Origin: Marimicrobium sp963976735 | GTDB lineage: Bacteria; Pseudomonadota; Gammaproteobacteria; Pseudomonadales; Halieaceae | Assembly: GCA_963976735.1 (NCBI GenBank) | Contig: CAXBLZ010000008.1 | Coordinates: 10,335-74,334, forward strand | Length of the DNA stretch: 64,000 nt | Direction: 5' to 3' | Shown: positions 1-6,994 of the stretch, one piece after another | Layout: every line of letters starts with the position of its first letter | Numbering within the stretch: position 1 is the stretch's first letter | Notes under the pieces: model-generated | Database searches by the model: none | Told to the model about the DNA's origin: nothing | What the model saw: only the letters and a program-made list of their open reading frames with translations | Position numbers and translations under genes: made by a program

Positions 1-1
1 G

Positions 2-1135
2 TCGGCAGGAAAAGTGGGTGCGTTTCTCAGCGGCGGACTCGACAGTTCCACTGTTGTCGGTATGTTTTCTGAACTGCGTGAGGGGCAGGCGACCGCTTAC
101 TCGATCGGCTTTGCTGCAGAGGGCTATGATGAAATGGCATTTGCCAGAATCACCGCCAGGCACTTTGGCGTTGAACTGAATGAATACTATGTCACACCCG
201 AGGATGTCGTGGATGCTCTACCCACGATTGCCACCAGCTACGATGAGCCCTTTGGCAATTCCTCTGCTCTACCGGCGTATTTCTGTGCCAAAATGGCCGC
301 CGATGACGGTGTGCAAACACTGCTAGCCGGGGACGGTGGCGACGAGTTTTTTGGCGGCAACGAACGCTACCTGAAACAGCGCGTATTCGAATACTATGCG
401 AAAGTTCCGGCACTGTTGCGCAAAGGCCTGATTGATCCGCTTGTGAATGGTATGCCATCCGGCGTGCCGCTGGCAGCCAAAGCGCAGAGCTATATCGCGC
501 AGGCCAATACACCGCTTCCGGATCGGCTGCAAAGCTACAATTTCCTGCACCGTCATGCAGCCGCCGAAATATTCCCCGATGAGGTCCTGCGAGCTGTTGA
601 TACAGCGCTGCCCCTTGACCTTCTTCGTTCGATTTATCAACGGCCGGAACCGGCCTCCAGCCTGAATAGAATGCTGTATCTGGATTGGCAGATCACTCTG
701 GCAGATAACGACCTGCGCAAGGTCAGTCATATGTGCGCGCTGGCCGGTGTGGACGTGGTCTATCCCATGCTCGATGACGAGCTGGTGGAGTTTTCCTGCG
801 AGGTACCCAGCGCCTGGAAAATAAAAGGGAATGATTTGCGCCATTTCTATAAGGAGTCGCTAAAAGGCTGGTTGCCCCGGGAGACCATAGAAAAGACCAA
901 GCAAGGTTTTGGCCTCCCCTTCGGTGTCTGGATGCGAAACTATCAACCACTGCGTGAATTGGCCTATGACAATTTGCTGAAACTCAAGAACAGGCGCTTG
1001 ATCAAACCTGCGTTTATCGACAAGGCGATAGAGATGCACCAGAGCGAACACGCCGCCTACTATGGCGAACTGGTGTGGATTCTCACCGTCTTTGAACTGT
1101 GGATGCAGGGGCACTCAGGGATCGATTCGCGGTAG
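2..1135 (+). CDS. Asparagine-synthase-type amidotransferase, C-terminal part (cut by window edge)
   Basis: The frame is open to the left edge, so this is the C-terminal synthetase part of a longer protein; about 377 residues are visible. It has the ATP-pyrophosphatase loop SGGLDSS near the start and the conserved LLAGDGGDEFFGG segment, both typical of AsnB-family enzymes that adenylate a carboxylate and transfer ammonia to it. The N-terminal glutaminase domain, if present, lies outside the window. It is a separate gene from the full-length AsnB homologue at 16656-18557. In exopolysaccharide loci such enzymes commonly amidate uronic acids or other acidic groups; that role is inferred here. The first in-window GTG at 14 lies inside the conserved loop region and is not a real start. 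Confidence 0.9.
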   Translation, partial: SAGKVGAFLSGGLDSSTVVGMFSELREGQATAYSIGFAAEGYDEMAFARITARHFGVELNEYYVTPEDVVDALPTIATSYDEPFGNSSALPAYFCAKMAADDGVQTLLAGDGGDEFFGGNERYLKQRVFEYYAKVPALLRKGLIDPLVNGMPSGVPLAAKAQSYIAQANTPLPDRLQSYNFLHRHAAAEIFPDEVLRAVDTALPLDLLRSIYQRPEPASSLNRMLYLDWQITLADNDLRKVSHMCALAGVDVVYPMLDDELVEFSCEVPSAWKIKGNDLRHFYKESLKGWLPRETIEKTKQGFGLPFGVWMRNYQPLRELAYDNLLKLKNRRLIKPAFIDKAIEMHQSEHAAYYGELVWILTVFELWMQGHSGIDSR

Positions 1136-1162
1136 CGACACCGCGAGGAAAAGCGTTTCATC

Positions 1163-2017
1163 TTACTGTTGTGCCACCCACTCAATGGTCATCCGTGAAA
1201 CCTCTTCCTGCCAGGGTCGCTGCGAGAAGGTGTGATCTGCCCCAGCCAGTGTAGTAATGCTCACTGTTGGCTTTGCGACTGTGCGTTTCCAGGCCGGGTC
1301 CTGCGCAATCAGTGTCGAAAATTCCCGCGCTGTCAGGTCCGCCTCACTCAGTACAATCAGGATCCGATGCTGAAACTGCTCAAGACCTTCCTGCATGACC
1401 TCAACAAACGAACGCGTGGCACTCTTCCAACCACGGCCATGCGAGGACTTTCCAAGTAAGGCCACACTGTCTCTGGCCAATTCTGCAAAAGCCGGGACCA
1501 GCTTTATTTGCCCGGACAACAAACGTCGCCACTGGTTTCGCGTTGACAGCGAAGGACGATAATAATGCGCCAGCTTGACCTGTGGTGAATAGTTGCCGCT
1601 GTGAACCCATGGATTCAACAGAATCAGGCCGGCCACGCGGGGATGGCGGTGCGCAAAAATCAGGGCGCTGGAGGCCGCATCACAAAGCCCCCACAATACT
1701 ACCCTCGATACGCCGGGCGCACTTCGGATAAAGGCATCGATAGCGGCGGCAATATCGTCCTCTGTATCGTCAAACTCGCTCTTCTTGCCCTCACTGTCAC
1801 CCATACCACGGTAATCAAACCGCAGTGAGGCAAAACCCGCCTCGGCGAGGCTTCTTGCCAACAGCGTGAACTGTCGATGGCTTCCGACGCGGTACTGCGG
1901 CCCACCCACGAGAATCAGCACACCGATGTCCGCAGCCACCTCTGGAACCGCAGTGATCCCCACCAGGCGATCGCCTGCGCACTCAAAGACCACTGCCTGT
2001 TCGCTATAAGATGTCAC
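1163..2017 (-). CDS. Exosortase A system-associated hydrolase 1 (alpha/beta hydrolase), copy A
   Basis: Alpha/beta-hydrolase fold protein of the exosortase-associated hydrolase 1 family, about 284 residues. Visible motifs are GGPQYRVGSHRQ, FDYRGMGDSEG, a nucleophile elbow WGLCDAAS with cysteine in place of serine, an acid in SEADLT and the catalytic histidine in GADHTFS. The triad Cys/Asp/His is therefore intact. The start is chosen as the GTG at 2017, which overlaps the stop of the upstream hydrolase 2 gene as GTGA; a longer frame to 2221 exists but its extra N-terminus is not hydrolase-like. The second copy at 4438-5334 has the same 4-base overlap, which supports this start. The substrate is unknown; the family always travels with XrtA loci. 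Confidence 0.88.
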   Translation of the reverse strand: MTSYSEQAVVFECAGDRLVGITAVPEVAADIGVLILVGGPQYRVGSHRQFTLLARSLAEAGFASLRFDYRGMGDSEGKKSEFDDTEDDIAAAIDAFIRSAPGVSRVVLWGLCDAASSALIFAHRHPRVAGLILLNPWVHSGNYSPQVKLAHYYRPSLSTRNQWRRLLSGQIKLVPAFAELARDSVALLGKSSHGRGWKSATRSFVEVMQEGLEQFQHRILIVLSEADLTAREFSTLIAQDPAWKRTVAKPTVSITTLAGADHTFSQRPWQEEVSRMTIEWVAQQ

Positions 2018-2841
2018 TGCAGCGCCAACACATCGGAAGAGCATTGTTGCAGTGATGCATTGATACCTGCATCGACTGTTCGCCAGAAAGGATCTCCCGC
2101 TATACTGCGCTTGCCGACATTGACACCCTGCTGTTGCCAGTGAGAAATAACGCTCTGGGCGGCAACCGGAAACGTGTCGCCGGACAGTGCGCTGATCTCC
2201 AGCCAGTGTACCTGCTGGCAAACGGGGTTGAGATCGTTGAGCCGGACTTTTGCCAATTCGAGAGCCATTGCGGAAGAAAGATCATACCCGGCAACTTCCA
2301 GCGAGCGCCCCGCTCGCAATTCGCTCCACAGCGTTTTGCGATCAAAACTGACGGTGCCATTGACGGCCGATACCATTGTCTTCAGGCGCAGAAACTGGTC
2401 AATCTGTTGCTCACCGTTAAGCACCGGCTGCCAGAGCAGCAGCTGTTGTACATCTGACCGCAGTCGCGACACTTCACAGGCCAGCAGTGCTCCCAGTCGC
2501 AGTCCCCATAGATTCAGGGGCACAGCTCCCATCGCGACGAGTTTATCGGCAGCAAAAAGTGCATCCTCCAGCCAGACCTGCCATGAGGCGTCTGAAAAGT
2601 CGCCGCCGGCATCGCCACAACCTGTGACATCGAGCAGCATCACCCTGTGGCCTGCAGCGGCAAACTCACGCGCTTGACTGGCCACAATATGGCGGGACTT
2701 GTTCATTTCCTCGGCGAAGGGGGGCAGGAACAGTATCGAACCCTGCGCACTGGCAGCGACTGGTTCCAACAGAAGATAAAATAGCTTTCTGCCTCGATGC
2801 TCGAGAAAACTGCCGTTTATGCTGAAGTCTCCGGGGTTCAT
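2014..2841 (-). CDS. Exosortase A system-associated hydrolase 2, copy A
   Basis: About 275 residues with an alpha/beta-hydrolase-like layout: PPFAEEMNKSR near the N-terminus, DVTGCGDAGG, and an elbow WGLRLGALLA. The residue that should be the nucleophile is arginine, so classical serine-hydrolase chemistry is not expected; the second copy at 5331-6155 has the same elbow. The gene sits 3 bases downstream of the ACP gene and overlaps hydrolase 1 by 4 bases. The three are probably one transcript starting upstream of 3093. A scaffold or non-hydrolytic role with hydrolase 1 is an inference. Confidence 0.87.
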   Translation of the reverse strand: MNPGDFSINGSFLEHRGRKLFYLLLEPVAASAQGSILFLPPFAEEMNKSRHIVASQAREFAAAGHRVMLLDVTGCGDAGGDFSDASWQVWLEDALFAADKLVAMGAVPLNLWGLRLGALLACEVSRLRSDVQQLLLWQPVLNGEQQIDQFLRLKTMVSAVNGTVSFDRKTLWSELRAGRSLEVAGYDLSSAMALELAKVRLNDLNPVCQQVHWLEISALSGDTFPVAAQSVISHWQQQGVNVGKRSIAGDPFWRTVDAGINASLQQCSSDVLALQ

Positions 2842-2844
2842 CGC

Positions 2845-3093
2845 CTAGCCGAGCTTGGACTCCACAAATGCAGTCAAGCTACCGACAGTGGCAAAAACAT
2901 CGGCGTCGATTTCATCGTCATCGACGATGATGCCGTACTGTTCTTCCAGGCTGGCCAAAATCCCGACCACAGACATCGAATCCATTTCCGGAATCGCACC
3001 CAGAATGCGGGTGTCTGGATGCGCGGGAATCGCTCCGGCTGGAATACCCAGGTTTGATTGCAGGATTGCAATGACATCTGATTGAATATCCAT
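2845..3093 (-). CDS. Acyl carrier protein of the exosortase locus
   Basis: An 82-residue acidic protein with the phosphopantetheine attachment motif PEMDSMSVV; the modified residue would be Ser39. Length and the four-helix pattern fit an acyl or peptidyl carrier protein. It is first in the three-gene run with hydrolases 2 and 1. The acyl-CoA ligase at 61123-62730 is a likely loading enzyme and the GNAT protein encoded divergently at 3275 a possible acceptor-side partner; both links are inferred. Such carrier proteins are a regular part of exosortase A loci. Confidence 0.9.
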   Translation of the reverse strand: MDIQSDVIAILQSNLGIPAGAIPAHPDTRILGAIPEMDSMSVVGILASLEEQYGIIVDDDEIDADVFATVGSLTAFVESKLG

Positions 3094-3120
3094 ATTTCAC
3101 ACTACTAGTATTGAATGACA

Positions 3121-3132
3121 CGCTGGCCAGCG
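3121..3132. repeat. 12-bp perfect palindrome between divergent genes
   Basis: CGCTGGCCAGCG reads the same on both strands. It lies in the 181-base gap between the ACP operon (start 3093, minus) and the GNAT gene (start 3275, plus). It could be an operator for either direction, but GC-rich palindromes of this size can occur by chance. No clear sigma-70 promoter was recognised beside it. Confidence 0.35.
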
Positions 3133-3274
3133 AGCATCGACTTTCATGCTAACCCTGCAATCCTGTCTTCTCAAGCCGGAAAATGCGATCAGGCTATCAT
3201 AATCGACAGAAGTATTGCCATTCTCCGCCTTTTCATCGATAGTGTTTTATTGATCAAACCCCGGCATCAATCCG

Positions 3275-4351
3275 TTGGCTGACCCACATCATCACATTCG
3301 AATTGAGAAGTTGCTTCTCGGACAGGACTCGCTGGATGCGCCGCTGCAGCGTGCATTTTCCAGGTACGAAGCCAGAAACCTGCAGTATGGCGAACACTGG
3401 CTCAAAAATCTGGCCTCCCATGCACTAGACGAAAACGATCAGGCTATCATTTACATTGCGAGGCTGGGGCCGGACAATTTTGTCGCCTGCCCGCTGAAGA
3501 TCAGTTCGCCGCATAAGCGTGCCTCCTCGCTCTGCACATTCTACACCTCAAGCTACTCGCCCATCATCAGCTCGGACACACCAAAAGAGCTGTTGCAGGC
3601 ACTTTTTCGCTATCTTGCACGCACGGAGCGTATTTCTACGCTGACGCTTGCGCCGATGGAATCCGGGGCACCCGAGTTTTCACTGTTGCGCGAAGCCCTC
3701 AGTCAGTCCGGATGGAAGGGCCGCCACGATTTTTTCTGCTTCGGAAACTGGATTCACGACATTGAGACGCGCTCGTATCCGTCCTACCTGGCGTCGCGGC
3801 CTTCGAAACTGCGGAACACTCTGGCTCGCAAGACAAAAAAATTTCTCGCCGACGACCGCGGTTCGCTGGAAATCATCGAGGGAGGAGATGCGCTGGAGAG
3901 TGCGATCGCCCGCTACGTAACGGTATACAACAACAGTTGGAAACATGAAGAGCCCTACCAGGATTTCATTCCCGAGCTACTGCGACTGTCGTCAGACCGG
4001 GGATGGCTGCGACTGGGAATTGCAAGTTACGACGGGCAATCGGTTGCCAGTCAAATCTGGCTGGTGTGCGAAGGTACTGCCTACATATTCAAACTCGCCT
4101 ACCATGAAGACTACAAAGGCCTGTCACCCGGCACTGTCCTTACCGCACATATGATGCAGCGGGTGATTGAGGAGGACGGTATTGCCCGCATCGATTACCT
4201 GTCAGGCGATGATGCCTATAAAGCGGACTGGATGTCCGTGCGCAAGGAGCAATATGGATTGGCCGCTTACAACCCGCGCACGCCGGCAGGCCTCGCCCTG
4301 CTCGCAGGCCACACCCTGAAGCAACTGGCAAAAAAACTCAGGGCTGGGTAA
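3275..4351 (+). CDS. GNAT/BioF2-like acyltransferase
   Basis: A 358-residue protein resembling the BioF2/CelD-type GNAT family found in polysaccharide loci. The C-terminal half has the typical stretch SVASQIWLVCEGTAYIFKL and GLSPGTVLTAHMM followed by IDYLSGDDAYKADWM. The annotated start is TTG at 3275; an in-frame TGA lies about 25 bases upstream with no ATG or GTG between, so the start must be near. It is transcribed divergently from the ACP operon and could transfer an acyl group from that carrier to a sugar amine or amino acid. Substrate unknown. Confidence 0.82.
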   Translation: MADPHHHIRIEKLLLGQDSLDAPLQRAFSRYEARNLQYGEHWLKNLASHALDENDQAIIYIARLGPDNFVACPLKISSPHKRASSLCTFYTSSYSPIISSDTPKELLQALFRYLARTERISTLTLAPMESGAPEFSLLREALSQSGWKGRHDFFCFGNWIHDIETRSYPSYLASRPSKLRNTLARKTKKFLADDRGSLEIIEGGDALESAIARYVTVYNNSWKHEEPYQDFIPELLRLSSDRGWLRLGIASYDGQSVASQIWLVCEGTAYIFKLAYHEDYKGLSPGTVLTAHMMQRVIEEDGIARIDYLSGDDAYKADWMSVRKEQYGLAAYNPRTPAGLALLAGHTLKQLAKKLRAG

Positions 4352-4437
4352 TACGCTATCGCCAACGATTGGAATAGACCTTGAATGCCAGGGCGGTGTC
4401 GCAGTGATACTTCGCAGCTACCCCGTTCAGTCATGAA

Positions 4438-5334
4438 TTACTGGTGACTACTGGTGTTCAGGCCCCTGAGCCAGGAGAGAATGGCTTGATTCACGCGTTC
4501 CCTGGAGTCACCATCAGAAAAGGTTTGGTCTGCCTCTGGAAGGTCGATGCGCTGGCATGATGGGCGCTCGTAAACCGCCTGCCAGGCTGAATCGCCATTT
4601 ATCAACTCATCAAATTCATTGGTAACCAGGCTGCGTCCGCTCATCAGGAATAACACCGGGCCTTGAAAATCCCGCAAACCCGTCAGCATGCGATCGATCG
4701 GCCGACCCTCGCTTTCGAAGGCCTGCTGCGTCGCAGGCGATTGAGACCCGGAAAACACGCGCGCGAGGCGTGACGCCACTTTTTTCATTCCCGCCAAGGT
4801 GTAATCGAACAGGTTGTACTCGAAACGCAACAGTTTTCGCCAGAACTGCGCTTCGCCCAGACGCCGGGTGTAGTGCTTTCTGAGCACGGCGGAGCGGATC
4901 TCCTGCGTACTCACCCAGGGGTTGCCCAGAATCAAACTCTCCACGCCCGACACTTTCGCCCCGTGAATCATCGCTGCGGAGGCCGCATCGCACCCTCCCC
5001 ATAACACAACTTTTTGTACCTGGGGAACCTCCTGGCGAAACGCTTTTACAGCCGCCTGGATGTCCTCGGCGATATCGCCAAATCCCTGGAATTCTCCACT
5101 GCTATCGCCGAGTCCGCGGTAATCAAAACGCATCACCGGCACACCGTGGCGGGCCAGACTGCGCGCCAGACTCACCATTCCACGACCTACGCCGGCCCGG
5201 TACTGTGGCCCGCCAGCGACTATCGTCAGCACACCAATTTCAGACGGTCGCTGTGGGCGATGTACAATCCCGATCAGGTCCTCGCCCTGACAGTCAAACA
5301 CCAGTGGAATCTCTTTCATCGATTGTGTACTCAT
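4438..5334 (-). CDS. Exosortase A system-associated hydrolase 1, copy B (catalytic residues lost)
   Basis: A 298-residue paralogue of the protein encoded at 1163-2017. It keeps GGPQYRAG, FDYRGLGDSSG and the cysteine elbow WGGCDAAS. The acid position reads SGRSLVTNEF where copy A has SEADLTAREF, and the histidine position reads EADQTFS where copy A has GADHTFS. Two of three triad residues are thus replaced (Asp to Ser, His to Gln), so it is probably inactive as a hydrolase or has changed function. It overlaps the upstream hydrolase 2 copy B by ATGA and ends next to, and converges with, the GNAT gene. Confidence 0.87.
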   Translation of the reverse strand: MSTQSMKEIPLVFDCQGEDLIGIVHRPQRPSEIGVLTIVAGGPQYRAGVGRGMVSLARSLARHGVPVMRFDYRGLGDSSGEFQGFGDIAEDIQAAVKAFRQEVPQVQKVVLWGGCDAASAAMIHGAKVSGVESLILGNPWVSTQEIRSAVLRKHYTRRLGEAQFWRKLLRFEYNLFDYTLAGMKKVASRLARVFSGSQSPATQQAFESEGRPIDRMLTGLRDFQGPVLFLMSGRSLVTNEFDELINGDSAWQAVYERPSCQRIDLPEADQTFSDGDSRERVNQAILSWLRGLNTSSHQ

Positions 5335-6155
5335 GACAGCAAACCGCTGGTAACCGAAATCAGTTCAGGGAGCGCATCGCGCTTATGCAGTTGCCAAACC
5401 TGCGGCCCGGTAAACGGATGCACCACAACATCATTCTGCAGGCCCCTGAGCTTTTCTACGGCCTTCAGTGTTGCACCTGTGGGCGCCGCGCCGGGCTCAC
5501 TGACATGCTCCAGCCAGTGCACCTTCCCTGAACACAGTGCTGTCATCCCAGCGAGCGACAGGTTTTCAATATCCTGAATCAGCACACCACCGACAGTATA
5601 TCCGGAAATTTCCACGCACTCGCCGTCAGACAGTTTCTTCCGAATCTGGGACGTCGTCTCGGGCGCGAGATCCTTGCCTACCAGCGCGGCAACGCGCTGC
5701 CGCAGTATCTGCGTAACATAGCGTTCAGGCGACACCACCGGCTGCCACAGGATAATATTCTGGATATCGATAGTCGATTTCGCGGCAAAGTCCATTGCGA
5801 TAAGTGCGCCCAGACGCAGCCCCCACAAGATGACAGGAGCGGGAGTTTCCCGCTGCAGCGTTTCCAGGGTAAGCCGAATATTCCCCTGCCAGATATCCAG
5901 CGACGCATCTCGCAGTTCACCCTCGCTGTCACCGGACCCGTAAAAATCGATAATGGTGCAGGAATACCCTGATTCGGCGAACCCCCTGGCCTGTTGTGAC
6001 ACCAGTGCACGACAGCGGTTCATCTCCTCTCCAAAAGGCGGCACATAGACGATATGCGCTTTCGGGTACTCCCGACAACGAGTCTGCAATGTAAAAAACC
6101 GTTCGCCTTCCTCTCCCAGAAATCGCGGAAAGAGCTGGATATCGCTGTTCTTCAT
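5331..6155 (-). CDS. Exosortase A system-associated hydrolase 2, copy B
   Basis: A 274-residue paralogue of 2014-2841. It shares PPFGEEMNRCR, IDFYGSGDSEG and the elbow WGLRLGALIA with arginine at the nucleophile position. It is translationally coupled to hydrolase 1 copy B (ATGA overlap) and follows the sulfotransferase gene by 24 bases, giving the order fusion protein, sulfotransferase, hydrolase 2B, hydrolase 1B on the minus strand. Copy B has no ACP gene next to it, unlike copy A. Confidence 0.86.
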   Translation of the reverse strand: MKNSDIQLFPRFLGEEGERFFTLQTRCREYPKAHIVYVPPFGEEMNRCRALVSQQARGFAESGYSCTIIDFYGSGDSEGELRDASLDIWQGNIRLTLETLQRETPAPVILWGLRLGALIAMDFAAKSTIDIQNIILWQPVVSPERYVTQILRQRVAALVGKDLAPETTSQIRKKLSDGECVEISGYTVGGVLIQDIENLSLAGMTALCSGKVHWLEHVSEPGAAPTGATLKAVEKLRGLQNDVVVHPFTGPQVWQLHKRDALPELISVTSGLLS

Positions 6156-6179
6156 GCCTCTCGTTTTCCTGTTTTCAAA

Positions 6180-6983
6180 CTAGCCCGGTACGCCGCCGGA
6201 CTTTATACCCGACTGGTGTAAATGCACTTTTTCGCCAATAACCATATCTTCCTCTGGAATACCCAGCAATGACAAAATACGCTTCTGGCCTTGTGGCTCA
6301 CTCAGTTCACCGACGTCGAAGATCCAGAACCGATCGGGGTATTTCCTCTGTAATCGATCCGCCTCGAGATAGTAGTAATCCCAGTACATCTCAATAGCCT
6401 CTTTTTTGGAGGCTGCGTCAAACTTCGGAAAGCAGCTATCCCATACCGGATCTTTCATCCAGCGGCTGCCGTCGTGCTCTTGCCAGAAGTTGTACTCGGT
6501 ATGAAAGGGCATTCGCGTGATCCACGATTTCAATTTGTCTGCCAGCCACAGTGATCGCCAGCGGCCAATAGAGGACTTTTTCAACCAACTGGCGACAGTG
6601 GACGCCTTATCGCGTTTCATACAGACGGCCACGCACTCGGGCGCGACCTGAAACAACTCCTCGATGTAATTCAGGTAATAGAATGCAATATCGCCTATCA
6701 CCTTTACCGGCCCCATCGTTTGCAGTCTTTCATAGGTTTTGACGGTCGACGGGCGCGAATAGTCGACTGACAGCCTGGCGGTTTCCCCCCCGTTTAACAG
6801 CGCCTGGTATTCGCGAATGGCATTCAAATGCGGTTGCGGATTGCCGCTGAAAACTGCATTCGATGGATTCATTTCATGAAAACAAATGGCACCGGGCTGG
6901 CGATCGATCAACGACGTCAGGGAGGCAGTGCCAGAGCGACCGGAACCGAGTCCTATCAGTATTTTTCCGTTGTTTTCAGACAT
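6180..6983 (-). CDS. Sulfotransferase family protein
   Basis: A 267-residue protein starting with the PAPS-binding loop LIGLGSGRSGTASLTSL at residues 9-25, and a 3'-phosphate-binding type segment VCMKRDKASTVASWL further on. These are the two PAPS-contact motifs of the sulfotransferase superfamily. It probably moves a sulfuryl group to a sugar or lipid of the exopolysaccharide pathway. It lies between the ATP-grasp/phosphatase fusion (11-base gap) and hydrolase 2B. A second, different sulfotransferase is at 10128-10952. No genes for PAPS synthesis are in the window. Confidence 0.85.
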   Translation of the reverse strand: MSENNGKILIGLGSGRSGTASLTSLIDRQPGAICFHEMNPSNAVFSGNPQPHLNAIREYQALLNGGETARLSVDYSRPSTVKTYERLQTMGPVKVIGDIAFYYLNYIEELFQVAPECVAVCMKRDKASTVASWLKKSSIGRWRSLWLADKLKSWITRMPFHTEYNFWQEHDGSRWMKDPVWDSCFPKFDAASKKEAIEMYWDYYYLEADRLQRKYPDRFWIFDVGELSEPQGQKRILSLLGIPEEDMVIGEKVHLHQSGIKSGGVPG

Positions 6984-6994
6984 ACGAGATCACA

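Noticed and set aside
14..1135. GTG at position 14 as the true start of the first gene
   Set aside because: It lies directly before the catalytic SGGLDSS loop and the frame is open to the window edge, so the gene is cut.
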